Source of the DNA: Haliscomenobacter hydrossis DSM 1100
GTDB taxonomy: Bacteria; Bacteroidota; Bacteroidia; Chitinophagales; Saprospiraceae
Reading direction: 5' to 3'
Length of the DNA stretch: 64,000 bases
Assembly: GCF_000212735.1 (NCBI RefSeq)
Contig: NC_015510.1
Location: forward strand, 3,498,315 to 3,562,314
The notes beneath the pieces are model-generated. The model saw nothing but the letters and a program-made list of their open reading frames with translations, was not told the origin of the DNA and did not search any database. Made by a program: the position numbers and the translations under genes. Shown piece after piece: positions 32,504-41,596 of the stretch (positions within the stretch are counted from its first letter, which is position 1; every line of letters starts with the position of its first letter).

Positions 32504-32518
32504 TTTGAATCGTTAGGG

Positions 32519-32526
32519 CAAAAATA
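32519..32526 (-). promoter_or_regulatory. Candidate -7 box for the DUF3299-like/dtd/MazG operon
   Basis: TATTTTTG on the minus strand fits TAnnTTTG, 15 bp before the ATG at 32503. A TTTG lies about 24 bp further upstream, slightly long for the usual spacing. Weak evidence by itself. Confidence 0.35.
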
Positions 32527-32603
32527 CAGGTTTATTGTAGAGTCTGTGATCAAAAAAACGACGAATCCCCGGTTAAAGTTTTAGAGCTTGTTAAAGTTTT
32601 AGT

Positions 32604-34022
32604 CTACAAAATAATTTTGGCTACGCGTAGTTGCCCCCTCCTTTCACTGGGCACCACCATCTTGTCTCCCGAAATCTGGATCGCATCCCGAAACCGGAGG
32701 CGGAGCTTCAATAATTCCGTACTCAGCAAGCTATGCCGTTCATTGTCGCCAGTTCCTTTGATCAAGTATTCACTGACTGTATTTTCAAATTTGATTTCAT
32801 CGTTGAAAATTAAACGCAGATTGGACGGTGTTTTGAACAAGAAAAAGGACGAATAGGCACCATCATCATCTTGTGAGTATTGTTTTTTGTACAACACTTT
32901 TTTCCAGTGCTCTTCCCCGTCGGGATGGACAGAAATGGCAAAAATGTCATTGTAATAATAATCAATGGTATTCCGGCTGACGTTGTCGAAGCCCATGCGT
33001 GGAACGTTGGTGGAAAACCGGGTAGAGTTGCGATTTTCTTCTCCAAAAATGAGCATGCCTCCATCTTTACGCAAGACGATGTTGTTGATGCCAATTTCAA
33101 CAAGGCCCCGATTTTGCCGAATTTCTTTGCCTTCTAAATCCGAAACAAAGCTGTCATCGAATGGATGGAAACGCAGCCGGTGATTGAGTAAATCATTGCG
33201 GGGCAGACTGAGGTGAAAATAGCCTTCGGCGCGCTCAATGTTTCGTTCAAAATACAAACCACCTCCACAGAAACGGTGGTTGAGGTTGTCGATGATAAAC
33301 TTTACATCATAGGTCACCTTGTCCTGCATAAAAATAGCGAATTGATTGATGCTGGGTGATGCAGGACTACAGACAAAAAGATCGAAGCGGTGTTTTTCCC
33401 TCCGGCTCATTACATTGTCTTTTTCAAGCACCATGAACATCTCCCCTTCATTGCTCACCAGCATGTGCATCACGTCAACCCCGTCAGTAAAATCATCGAT
33501 TTGGAAACTTTTTTCCCACAACAATGTAAAAGAGGCATTGTCAAATACCAAGACATTAAACGTGCTCCGATCGATGTGATAAATGAGCACCTTGCTGCGG
33601 TCTTCACTACGCTCGAGGTGAAAAGTTGGGGTAAAAAAAGTAAAACCATAATCTTTGAGCAGTAAGGTTTGGCGTTTGTTGGCGGAAGGGTCGAAATGAT
33701 CGGCTCGAACGATGGTATTGCCTTTGTCGCGATGGTGATAAATGACGGTGAAGCTATCCCGCAGATTGTTCACACCAATGATGGAAGGTTGGCGTTTTTC
33801 CAGTTCAATCTCCTTGCTCCAGCTTGAGCGCATGTTTTCGTCAAAGGCCTGAATTTCGAATTTATCTGTCCGATTGCGAAACAAAAGCACACGGCCTTTT
33901 AATTCGCCGATGACATCATAGGAAATATCGTTGCGGAGGGGCAATTCTTCAGAAACCACTACCCGCTGAGCAGAAAGCTGAAAGGTGGTCAACAACACGA
34001 AAAGAAGCAATAGATGTCTCAT
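32604..34022 (-). CDS. Large exported protein of unknown function
   Basis: A 472-residue protein with a clear signal peptide (MRHLLLLFVLLTTFQLSAQ) when begun at 34022; an ATG six codons earlier is also possible. The mature part has many short beta-strand segments (FEIQAFDENMRSSWSKEIEL, FNVLVFDNASFTLLWEKSF, HPDGEEHWKKVLYKKQYSQDD) like a beta-propeller. No known domain is recognised with confidence. It stands alone. Homologues in Bacteroidota are usually called hypothetical. Confidence 0.75.
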   Translation of the reverse strand: MRHLLLLFVLLTTFQLSAQRVVVSEELPLRNDISYDVIGELKGRVLLFRNRTDKFEIQAFDENMRSSWSKEIELEKRQPSIIGVNNLRDSFTVIYHHRDKGNTIVRADHFDPSANKRQTLLLKDYGFTFFTPTFHLERSEDRSKVLIYHIDRSTFNVLVFDNASFTLLWEKSFQIDDFTDGVDVMHMLVSNEGEMFMVLEKDNVMSRREKHRFDLFVCSPASPSINQFAIFMQDKVTYDVKFIIDNLNHRFCGGGLYFERNIERAEGYFHLSLPRNDLLNHRLRFHPFDDSFVSDLEGKEIRQNRGLVEIGINNIVLRKDGGMLIFGEENRNSTRFSTNVPRMGFDNVSRNTIDYYYNDIFAISVHPDGEEHWKKVLYKKQYSQDDDGAYSSFFLFKTPSNLRLIFNDEIKFENTVSEYLIKGTGDNERHSLLSTELLKLRLRFRDAIQISGDKMVVPSERRGQLRVAKIIL

Positions 34023-34163
34023 GCCTGATGGTTTTAGCAAATACGGACTTAGCGATGCTTGTACAACATCTCTTAATCTAAAAATAACAATTGAATTTAG
34101 ATTATGGCTAAAATTTCTGTAGAATTTGTCTGCCCTCGCACAGTAAAAGAAGCCAAATGCCCA

Positions 34164-34760
34164 TCAAAGCTCGGCCATCAGGATCTTGCGGTAGCTGATC
34201 GACATCTCGTTGCCCGGATGCAATTGAATACCAATGGGGCCTGAAGCGGGAATATCCGCAGAGGTATAAGTCATCACCTCTTTACCATTGAGGTATGCGG
34301 TGTAGGTCTTGCCCACCAGTTTTATTTTTAAGGTGTTCCAGTCTTTAAGTTTCAGAATGTCTTTTACCCCACTTGCTTCCACCGGATAACGCAGTTTAGG
34401 AACATACGGCGATCCGGTCATGTCTCTTTTTAAAGAACCCGAAATGCCAATTTGAACCTGATCATTTTCGGAACGAAGGAAAATGCCAGAGTCAACAGTG
34501 CCTTCGCCCATCAAAAAATCGGCTTGAAAGACAAAATCCTGGTACGATTTTTCCGTCCATAGAATCTCCCCTTTTTTCGTGGGCTCATTTTTTACATACA
34601 GTATCCCTTTGGAAACGGTCCAACAATCCTTGTTAACAGGAGCGACCCAGCCTTTCAGGTTTTTACCGTTGAAAATCTTCTTCAATTTTGCTTCTTGAGC
34701 ATTTGCAATCATGCTTGTGCAAAGAAATAGGATAAAAAAGAGGAAATGAGGTGCTTTCAT
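34164..34760 (-). CDS. DUF1080 (3-keto-disaccharide hydrolase-like) exported protein
   Basis: A 198-residue protein with signal peptide (ending NAQ at ~residue 22) followed by one DUF1080 domain: KIFNGKNLKGWVAP, ILWTEKSYQDFVFQADFLMG, DSGIFLRSEND, WNTLKIKLVGKTYTAYLNGKEV and GPIGIQLHPGNE. The domain has a concanavalin-like jelly roll. Several family members cleave 3-keto-glycosides or bind polysaccharides. Activity here is inferred from fold only. It is divergent from trmB, with only 47 bp between start codons. Confidence 0.88.
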   Translation of the reverse strand: MKAPHFLFFILFLCTSMIANAQEAKLKKIFNGKNLKGWVAPVNKDCWTVSKGILYVKNEPTKKGEILWTEKSYQDFVFQADFLMGEGTVDSGIFLRSENDQVQIGISGSLKRDMTGSPYVPKLRYPVEASGVKDILKLKDWNTLKIKLVGKTYTAYLNGKEVMTYTSADIPASGPIGIQLHPGNEMSISYRKILMAEL

Positions 34761-34807
34761 GCGTCGATGTTTTTACTTTTACGCCCCAAAATAGGACAAT
34801 ACCGGAT

Positions 34808-35500
34808 ATGAGTAAGCGAAACAAGTTACAGAAATTTGCGGAGTTGTTGTCGTTCCCGAATGTATACGAAAACTTTGATTCAGGGAAGCCACAATTGGCG
34901 GGCGAGCATGGGCAAATTGTGGACTTAAAAGGACAATGGTGCACTGCCCATTTTAAAAACAACGCACCCTTGACTTTGGAGTTGGCTTGTGGTCGTGGAG
35001 AATATTCGGTTGCACTTGGCAAAATGTATCCTGAACGCAATTTTATCGGCGTTGACATCAAAGGGGCGCGAATTTGGAAAGGAGCGCAAGCGGCATTGCA
35101 AGAGGGCTTGCACAACGTGGCTTTTTTGCGCACCCGCATCGAACAAATCATGTATTTTTTTGCCTTGGGAGAGGTGAATGAAATTTGGATTACGTTTCCT
35201 GATCCATTTTTGCGCAACAGCAAAACCAATCGCCGATTGACTTCCCCTGCTTTTTTGGATCGTTACCGCCAAATGATGCCCAATGGAGGGATTGTTCACC
35301 TCAAAACCGATGATCCTACCTTGTATGAATTTACGTTGATGGTCATCAGGGATTATCCGCAGGCAACCTTATTGTATACCGATGATGATATTTATGCCAA
35401 AGCGTTACCCTTGCCGGAGTTGGACATTAAAACGTATTATGAACGGATGCATTTGGCGGAGCAAAAGACGATAAAATATGTGCAATTCCGGTTATCGTAG
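34808..35500 (+). CDS. trmB: tRNA (guanine-N7-)-methyltransferase
   Basis: A 230-residue SAM-dependent enzyme making m7G46 in tRNA. The SAM site is LELACGRGEYSVALG, and the family motifs FIGVDIKGARIWKGA, VNEIWITFPDPFLRNSKTNRRLT and GGIVHLKTDDPTLYEF are present. The ATG at 34808 is chosen; an upstream ATG at 34751 would lie across the divergent DUF1080 gene start. The stop codon TAG is the TAG of a GTAG-headed REP element. Confidence 0.95.
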   Translation: MSKRNKLQKFAELLSFPNVYENFDSGKPQLAGEHGQIVDLKGQWCTAHFKNNAPLTLELACGRGEYSVALGKMYPERNFIGVDIKGARIWKGAQAALQEGLHNVAFLRTRIEQIMYFFALGEVNEIWITFPDPFLRNSKTNRRLTSPAFLDRYRQMMPNGGIVHLKTDDPTLYEFTLMVIRDYPQATLLYTDDDIYAKALPLPELDIKTYYERMHLAEQKTIKYVQFRLS

Positions 35501-35548
35501 GGGCAACCCTGTGTGGTTGCCCGGGCGATCACACAGGATCGCCCCTAC
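35497..35548. repeat. GTAG-headed REP pair (BIME-like), copy 2
   Basis: Two 26-nt units, 35497-35522 (plus) and 35523-35548 (minus), abut head-out. The first has stem GGGCAAC/GTTGCCC and the second GGGCGAT/ATCGCCC, both around a CCTGTGTG loop and both with the GTAGG head. The stems differ but stay paired. The plus TAG ends trmB and the minus TAG ends the DUF4294 gene. Confidence 0.88.
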
Positions 35549-36156
35549 GGTTTTTTCTGCCCGTAGGTCAAATTCAAATCATCCAACACGATATCCAGCA
35601 TGGGGTCTTTGCCTCGGATATACCCCTCTTTGAGGTGATGGCCATAAAAACCACCCAAAACGTTCCAATAAGTAGCCGTCCAGCCCCCGCGCAGACCTTT
35701 GACGAGGTCGTACATGGGGGTATCGAGTTCCCTTTCAATCATTTTGATGAGGAGCATGCCTTGGGTACGGGTAAGTTTTTTGAGCGGGGCTTCAAATTTC
35801 TCCTCCAGATCTTCTTGTAAGGTTTTGATGTATTTGCGTTTCTGGCCCTTCTTGATGTCATTGGTGATCGCGTCAACCTCTTTAAAAATACGCACCGCTT
35901 CTACCGCATACGGATATACAGAATAAGCATATCGGCGATATTTACGGTATTTTTTGTAGTCTTCTTCTGATTCAAATGAGCGTAAGGAGGTGATTGAAAC
36001 CTCGCCCAAACCAGCCATAATCAAGGTATCCCCGGCAGCATCAATGATGTAATCGTAAGTTTGACCTTTGATGGTGACTTTTCCTTTGTCGCTCTCCTGG
36101 GCAATTCCCCGAGCAAGTACAAACAAGAACAGCAGAAGGGTGAAAACATATTTCAT
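35545..36156 (-). CDS. DUF4294 exported protein
   Basis: A 203-residue protein with a signal peptide (FTLLLFLFVLARGIAQ). The mature part carries the DUF4294 pattern: EEDYKKYRKYRRYAYSVYPYAVEAVRIFKEVD, then KRKYIKTLQEDLEEKFEAPLKKLTRTQGMLLIKMIERELD and GGWTATYWNVLGGFYGHHLKEGY. The family is Bacteroidota-specific with unknown function. It may be coiled-coil rich in the middle. The stop codon is provided by the REP pair it shares with trmB. Confidence 0.85.
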   Translation of the reverse strand: MKYVFTLLLFLFVLARGIAQESDKGKVTIKGQTYDYIIDAAGDTLIMAGLGEVSITSLRSFESEEDYKKYRKYRRYAYSVYPYAVEAVRIFKEVDAITNDIKKGQKRKYIKTLQEDLEEKFEAPLKKLTRTQGMLLIKMIERELDTPMYDLVKGLRGGWTATYWNVLGGFYGHHLKEGYIRGKDPMLDIVLDDLNLTYGQKKP

Positions 36157-36185
36157 GGTTACCAGTCTAAATTAAACAGGAGCAG

Positions 36186-36208
36186 CCTTTGCATGTTGAA
36201 TGCAAAGG
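36186..36208. other. Hairpin between hemA and the DUF4294 gene
   Basis: CCTTTGCAT (36186-36194) pairs with ATGCAAAGG (36200-36208). It lies between two leftward genes, downstream of hemA. No T-run follows on the minus strand, so termination is uncertain. Confidence 0.45.
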
Positions 36209-36239
36209 GGGTAGTAAATATTGTTTAGAAAGGTAGATA

Positions 36240-37472
36240 CTAGAAAATAACTTCTTTTGCCGCTTTCATCGGAATGCCAATGCATTTTTTCTCCATGTAC
36301 TCCAGCATACGTTCCACCAATGCGCGGGTATTGGTATCCAATTGAGCTACTTCCTTGTGGAAGACCTCATTGAGTGCCCGATCTTTTACTGCTTTGATTT
36401 CCACGGGAACCTGGCGCATGGCAATTTCCAAACGACGCTGTTGGAATACTTTGGGGAGCTCCTCGATAAATTCGGCCAGCATTACTTTGGCTTTTTTTAC
36501 TTCCTGTTCGCGGAAAGCGAGGTTTTCTTTGGCCAAAGCGCGTAAGCCTTCAATTTCGATGTAATGATTATCGAAATTGGCAATTACTTTAGGGGAGATA
36601 TTGTGAGGGATGGATAGGTCGATCAACACTTTTGACCCCGTCTCACCATTGAGCAATTGAGGGTACAAAGCAGGGGTAATCACGGGTTCAGTAGCAGCAG
36701 TACACACGATCAGCGCGTCGAAACCCTCCTGGTATTGCTGTAAAGCATCCAGGTCATAGGCACGGCCCTGGGGGAATATTGCGGCAATTTCTTCAGCTTT
36801 GGAGACCGTCCGGTTAAATACAGAGACCTGCGTGAAATGATGCTTGTCCAAAAACTTAGCCACCAATGCGTTGGTTTGACCAGCACCGATGATCAAAATG
36901 CGCGCATCTTTGGGCAAGTGATGACGCATCATTTTTTGAATGGCCAGAGAAGCAATCGAAACGGGTTTGTCACCAATACGGGTGTTCGAATAAATCGACT
37001 TGGCCACTGCCACAGCTTGATCCATGGCCATGCGCAGATTGTCACCAATCAGATTCCAGTCTTTACATTGGTCGTAAGCATCGCGCAATTGCCCTAGAAT
37101 TTGGCGCTCACCAATGACCATAGAATCCATTGAGGCAGAAACAGTGAAGTAATGCTCAAGTGCATCCATGCCTTCCAGGATTTGGACACTGTCATCCAAA
37201 GTAGCCAAAATATCGTCTTCGATTTGTGGATTGACTTGTTTGAAGAATTCGACTGCAAAAACCAGATCAAGTTGGCGATCGGTGTGAAAGAAGTACATGA
37301 CCCGATTGCAAGTAGACAAATACAAAAGTTCATCCAAACCAAACTGTTCCTTAAGGTCCTGGAGGCGCATCTTCAACGCCGAAGGATCGGAGGTTTTTAC
37401 CACAAAATCGCTGATGCTGTGTAAGTTTACACGTTTGTGGGTGACCGTAAGGATTTTGTAATTGTCTAACAT
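36240..37472 (-). CDS. hemA: Glutamyl-tRNA reductase
   Basis: A 410-residue NADPH-dependent enzyme reducing glutamyl-tRNA to glutamate-1-semialdehyde, the committed step of C5 tetrapyrrole synthesis. The catalytic Cys55 sits in LSTCNRVMYFF. SMVIGERQILGQL is the diagnostic family motif, and ILIIGAGQTNALVA the NADPH-binding loop. The C-terminal dimerisation domain is present. It links to gltX, which makes its substrate, although the two genes are 33 kb apart. It is alone on its strand, divergent from aspS. Confidence 0.96.
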   Translation of the reverse strand: MLDNYKILTVTHKRVNLHSISDFVVKTSDPSALKMRLQDLKEQFGLDELLYLSTCNRVMYFFHTDRQLDLVFAVEFFKQVNPQIEDDILATLDDSVQILEGMDALEHYFTVSASMDSMVIGERQILGQLRDAYDQCKDWNLIGDNLRMAMDQAVAVAKSIYSNTRIGDKPVSIASLAIQKMMRHHLPKDARILIIGAGQTNALVAKFLDKHHFTQVSVFNRTVSKAEEIAAIFPQGRAYDLDALQQYQEGFDALIVCTAATEPVITPALYPQLLNGETGSKVLIDLSIPHNISPKVIANFDNHYIEIEGLRALAKENLAFREQEVKKAKVMLAEFIEELPKVFQQRRLEIAMRQVPVEIKAVKDRALNEVFHKEVAQLDTNTRALVERMLEYMEKKCIGIPMKAAKEVIF

Positions 37473-37843
37473 AACCTTTGTTGCTTAAAAAAAATGACAC
37501 TGTTGAATTATTAAGCGGTTAATTCTCGCAAGGTTTTGGGATGATTGACTTTTGATCCGGTACTTACGGTGCCTACTGATGAATTGCTGCAAAAATAGGA
37601 TGCGGATTGGGAAATAATGTCACGGTTCTGTAACAACATCAAACAATTTAACTATTTAGATGAATTCTAAACTGAATTGCCAATGCCCTGATTTTCCTGC
37701 GTTTCATCCTGCAAAAAAACGCCGTCGTTTTATTGCAGGCACTGATAAAAGTCACTCCCTTTCGCTGATATAAACGCAATAAATTTCGCCTCGGATTCGG
37801 TTTTAAGTAAAAACAAATTCAAATTTGTCATTTCGACAAGTAT
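37473..37843. other. Divergent gap between hemA and the aspS promoter
   Basis: No coding region is supported. CAAAAATA at 37590-37597 reads TATTTTTG on the minus strand and could be the -7 box for hemA, though no good -33 box is visible. Nothing else was identified. Confidence 0.4.
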
Positions 37844-37877
37844 TTTGACCTTGTTATGACGTAAAGACTTACTTTTG
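37844..37877 (+). promoter_or_regulatory. Candidate promoter for aspS
   Basis: TACTTTTG (37870-37877) fits TAnnTTTG, with TTTG (37844-37847) 22 bp upstream. If used, the 5' leader of aspS would be about 145 nt and would contain the whole TTCGAA-type palindrome that follows. Confidence 0.5.
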
Positions 37878-37895
37878 CGCCACTAACGACATTTT

Positions 37896-38022
37896 GGGGT
37901 TCGAGAGTTCGAAGGTTCAAGGGTTCGGGGGTTCGAAGGTTCGAGGGTTTTCCTCCAACTTACGAACCCTCGAACCCCCGAACCTTCGACCCCCCGAACC
38001 CTCAAACCCTCGAACTATCAAA
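37896..38022. repeat. GGGTTCGAAGG-type low-complexity palindrome
   Basis: The left part (37896-37952) has tandem GGGTTCGAGG/GGTTCGAAGG units; the right part (~37962-38022) has their complement (CGAACCCTC, CGAACCTTC). The two sides fold back on each other imperfectly. It ends 8 bp before the aspS ATG. Related sequence occurs at 16438 and 46517. Confidence 0.8.
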
Positions 38023-38030
38023 CCTTTTTT

Positions 38031-39815
38031 ATGTACCGTACACATACCTGCGGCGAACTTCGCATGACCGATGTCGACAAGACAGTGAAACTAAGTGGTT
38101 GGGTGCAAACAACCCGTGATTTTGGCGCAATGACCTTCCTCGATTTACGAGACCGCTACGGCATCACCCAATTGGTGTTCAGCATGGAAGAAAATGCCGA
38201 GTTGTGTGAACAAGCCCGCAAACTTGGACGGGAGTATGTCATTGAAATTGAAGGAAAAGTGCGGGAGCGCAGCAACAAAAACCTCAACCGTGATACCGGA
38301 GAAATAGAGATAGTTGCACAAAGCATGAAGGTGCTCAATGCTTCAAAAGTACCTCCATTTACCATTGAAGACGAAACCGACGGTGGCGACGACCTGCGTA
38401 TGAAGTACCGCTACCTGGATTTGCGCCGCAGCCCGGTGCAAAACAACTTGATTTTTAGATCCAAACTTGCGCTGGAAGTCCGCAAATTCCTGTCGAACCA
38501 AAACTTTATTGAGGTAGAAACCCCTTTTCTGATCAAAAGCACCCCCGAAGGTGCCCGCGACTTTGTAGTGCCCAGCCGCATGAACCCGGGGCAGTTTTAC
38601 GCCTTGCCCCAATCACCCCAAACCTTCAAGCAAATCTTGATGGTAGCTGGATTTGACCGCTACTTCCAGATCGTCAAGTGTTTTCGGGATGAGGACTTGC
38701 GCGCCGACCGCCAGCCAGAATTTACCCAAATCGACTGTGAAATGGCCTTCGTGACCCGCGAAGACATTCTGAATACTTTTGAAGCGCTTACCCGCCATCT
38801 GTTTTTACATACCCTCGGTCTGGAGTTGGGAGATTTTCCCCGCATGTCTTACGACGATGCCCTGCGGCTTTATGGCTCTGACAAGCCCGATCTGCGCTTT
38901 GGAATGCCTTTTGCTGACCTGACAGACCTGACCAAAGGTCGTGGATTTGTGGTGTTTGATAGCGCAGAAACCGTAATTGGCATCAACGCCAAAGGCCAGG
39001 CCGATTACACGCGCAAGCAAGTAGACGAGCTGACCGAATGGGTAAAACGTCCTCAAATTGGTGCCAAAGGATTAATATACGTTCGTTACAATGCTGACGG
39101 AACGTTGAAGTCTTCCGTTGATAAGTTTTTTACCGAAGATCAACTGCGCGATTGGGCTCAACACCTGGAGGCCGAACCTGGCGACTTGATGCTCATCATG
39201 GCCGGTGAAGAAGAAAAAACCCGCAAACAACTCGGTGAACTGCGCCTGGAAATGGGCCGCCGTTTGGGCTTGATGAAACCCGGCGATTTTAAACCGCTGT
39301 GGGTGCTGGACTTCCCCCTATTAGAATGGGATGAAGATACCGAGCGTTTTTACGCCATGCACCACCCTTTCACTTCGCCCAAGCCCGATGACGTAGTCAA
39401 AATGGCCAGCGACGACCGCAACGTACTCAAAGGTTTGCGCGCCGATGCCTACGACCTGGTGTTGAATGGGGTAGAAATTGGTGGGGGCTCCATCCGAATC
39501 TACGACCGCGACCTGCAAATGAAAAACTTCAGCCTTCTGGGCTTTAGCACTGAAGAGGCAGAAGCCCAGTTTGGTTTCTTGCTGGGAGCCTTCGAATTTG
39601 GCGCACCACCCCACGGAGGCATCGCTTTTGGCTTCGACCGCCTGTGCTCCGTCATGAACGGCCAAAACTCGATCCGCGATTTCATTGCTTTCCCGAAGAA
39701 CAACCAGGGAAGGGATATGATGATTGATGCTCCTTCGGGAATTGCGGATGTGCAGTTGAAAGAATTGAGTTTGGCGACGACTGTGAAGGTGACAAAAGGC
39801 ACTGAAGAGATATAA
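38031..39815 (+). CDS. aspS: Aspartyl-tRNA synthetase (bacterial type)
   Basis: A 594-residue class II synthetase charging tRNA-Asp. An N-terminal OB-fold anticodon-binding domain ([23 protein letters not shown]) is followed by the class II core: motif 1 near [20 protein letters not shown], motif 2 [18 protein letters not shown], the bacterial GAD insertion, and motif 3 [35 protein letters not shown] is typical of bacterial AspRS. The length matches bacterial rather than archaeal forms. It has a strong terminator downstream. Confidence 0.97.
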   Translation: MYRTHTCGELRMTDVDKTVKLSGWVQTTRDFGAMTFLDLRDRYGITQLVFSMEENAELCEQARKLGREYVIEIEGKVRERSNKNLNRDTGEIEIVAQSMKVLNASKVPPFTIEDETDGGDDLRMKYRYLDLRRSPVQNNLIFRSKLALEVRKFLSNQNFIEVETPFLIKSTPEGARDFVVPSRMNPGQFYALPQSPQTFKQILMVAGFDRYFQIVKCFRDEDLRADRQPEFTQIDCEMAFVTREDILNTFEALTRHLFLHTLGLELGDFPRMSYDDALRLYGSDKPDLRFGMPFADLTDLTKGRGFVVFDSAETVIGINAKGQADYTRKQVDELTEWVKRPQIGAKGLIYVRYNADGTLKSSVDKFFTEDQLRDWAQHLEAEPGDLMLIMAGEEEKTRKQLGELRLEMGRRLGLMKPGDFKPLWVLDFPLLEWDEDTERFYAMHHPFTSPKPDDVVKMASDDRNVLKGLRADAYDLVLNGVEIGGGSIRIYDRDLQMKNFSLLGFSTEEAEAQFGFLLGAFEFGAPPHGGIAFGFDRLCSVMNGQNSIRDFIAFPKNNQGRDMMIDAPSGIADVQLKELSLATTVKVTKGTEEI

Positions 39816-39841
39816 AGCTAATTGAAGCTGACGTTTTTATG

Positions 39842-39874
39842 AGTCCTTGGGCATTGTTTTTTTGCCCAAGGACT
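39842..39874. terminator. Terminator between aspS and the AAA-ATPase-like gene
   Basis: AGTCCTTGGGCA (39842-39853) pairs perfectly with TGCCCAAGGACT (39863-39874). It ends seven bases before the stop of the convergent gene and probably works for aspS. Confidence 0.75.
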
Positions 39875-39880
39875 TTCTGT

Positions 39881-41452
39881 TTACACCCGCACCACAAAAA
39901 TCCTCTTTCCATCCACCATTTCCCAGGCACTGGCCCAAGTCTTCTGCTTTAACTGCTCAAAAATCAATAAATACCCCTCCGAAAGCGCCTGCCGATCGAG
40001 GTAATCGACCAATTGCTGTAAGCCTTCCGCATGTGCCTCTGGACCGCGCCAAATTTTTAGCTCTACAATGTATTTGTGTTGCAGGTAAGTGATCACTACA
40101 TCCAAGCGACGTTCTTCGGATATCTGGGGCTCTTTGAAGTCATAACCTGAACCATTAATTATGGGTTTGATGAAAGCTAAAAAAACCAGCCGGGCATTGC
40201 GTTCGAGAAAACTTTGGTCTTTAAGGCTATCCTGTTCTCGCATAAAAGCTTGAAAACGCAGCAAGACAGCTTCCATATTCAGGCGCTGATTGGGCAGAAT
40301 AAAATTTTTACTCAGGTTGTATTCAGACAAATTTACTTGTGAGCGAGTTTTCGAAGTCATGTAATCATAAATCACTTCCTCATAAATCCGATTGTGGATG
40401 CTGATGCCTTGTCCATTTTTGAGAATGCCATACATTAGACCCATCCCAACCATCGGTTCGTGAATCGAATAACTTTGATATTCTACTTCAATCAGATTTT
40501 TAAACACAAACTCGTACAAATCAGCATTGTTCTCCAGGTTTTTAATCAGACTCTCAAAATTGGTATTCGTTTCTTTAACCACTTTTGCAACGGCAAGCTC
40601 AACATCTATTGCTTCCCAGGAGCGGGTTGATTTTTCAGGCAGTAATTGTTCGGCAATGACCTTGCACAATTTGCTCACTAAAAAGGGATACCCTGAGGTG
40701 TAGTAGAACAAACGGTCGGCAATTAAAGCTGCATCTAAACTCACTTGATTATCCATGGCGTATTCTTCCAACATCGGCTGGATTTCATTCGGCTGGAGGT
40801 TCATATCCACCGTAAAATCAGTAGCAATATTCCAAGGGGAATTGAATTTTTGCTCCTCATCAGGTCGCAGTTTGAGCTTAAGCGATTTTACATCGTGCAG
40901 GCCTGCCAGGATTACACAGTGAAAAGTACGTTCAGTTTTGAGATGCCGCCTTAGGTACTTGTTGCGCAGTACGCTAAGAAAATCTAAAAACAACTGATTG
41001 TTGCTGCTTTTATCCACTTCATCAATCAGGAGGGCCAATTTTCGCTCAGCTTTTGCAACAAAAGTGCTGATGATTTGTGATAGGTCAGGTAAAGTATTGG
41101 TGTTGTCTTGAGCAGTGTTGAAGAAGTCAGCAAAAGTATGCTCGTTTGATTCAGTCATTTGTAACTTCATCAGCCTCAAAAAGGCTCGACAGAATGCGGC
41201 TTCATTTTGAAAAGACGTACTTCCTAAACCTTCAAAACTAAGGTTAAAAACCAACCATTCTTGGGTTTGTCTCAAGGAGCGAGCAATAGCTTCTAGCATT
41301 GTAGTTTTACCATACTGACGGGGGCGATTGATGACAAAATACTTTCCCTGCTGCACCATGTTCATGGTTTGCGAAAACTTGTGAGAGATATCCGCCATGT
41401 AGTGTAACTCAGGGAAACAAGTCCCCGTTATATTGAATTCCTTGTTTATCAT
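39881..41452 (-). CDS. AAA-ATPase-like protein with C-terminal PD-(D/E)XK domain
   Basis: A 523-residue protein typical of an expanded Bacteroidota family. The N-terminus holds an STAND-like P-loop ATPase: FVINRPRQYGKTTMLEAIA (Walker A, residues ~38-56) and KLALLIDEVDKSSNN (Walker B). The C-terminus (residues ~455-500) looks like a PD-(D/E)XK nuclease-fold domain with ERRLDVVITYLQHKYIVELKIW (D...ExK). These proteins are often found in many copies and may be mobile or defensive; activity has not been shown. It is alone on its strand, 65 bp from aspS. Confidence 0.86.
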   Translation of the reverse strand: MINKEFNITGTCFPELHYMADISHKFSQTMNMVQQGKYFVINRPRQYGKTTMLEAIARSLRQTQEWLVFNLSFEGLGSTSFQNEAAFCRAFLRLMKLQMTESNEHTFADFFNTAQDNTNTLPDLSQIISTFVAKAERKLALLIDEVDKSSNNQLFLDFLSVLRNKYLRRHLKTERTFHCVILAGLHDVKSLKLKLRPDEEQKFNSPWNIATDFTVDMNLQPNEIQPMLEEYAMDNQVSLDAALIADRLFYYTSGYPFLVSKLCKVIAEQLLPEKSTRSWEAIDVELAVAKVVKETNTNFESLIKNLENNADLYEFVFKNLIEVEYQSYSIHEPMVGMGLMYGILKNGQGISIHNRIYEEVIYDYMTSKTRSQVNLSEYNLSKNFILPNQRLNMEAVLLRFQAFMREQDSLKDQSFLERNARLVFLAFIKPIINGSGYDFKEPQISEERRLDVVITYLQHKYIVELKIWRGPEAHAEGLQQLVDYLDRQALSEGYLLIFEQLKQKTWASAWEMVDGKRIFVVRV

Positions 41453-41596
41453 TTGTTTAAGACTAAGACCCTTCCTAAGTTTAGCTACTCCATTTCTTAC
41501 ACAAACTTAGTTTATTTTTACCAACTTATCGTTACACCTTGACTGCTGGTAGTTATTTCCTAATATTGCAACATAAAGGTTTCAAGCATATTGAGC

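Noticed and set aside
37896..38022. GGTTCGA motifs that resemble the T-arm of tRNA genes
   Set aside because: No cloverleaf, acceptor stem or CCA end can be built around them; the motif is part of a repeated low-complexity unit, also at 46517 and 16438.
37896..38022. Possible CRISPR array from repeated GGTTCGAAGG words
   Set aside because: Units are contiguous and degenerate, with no spacers of regular length and no cas genes in the window.
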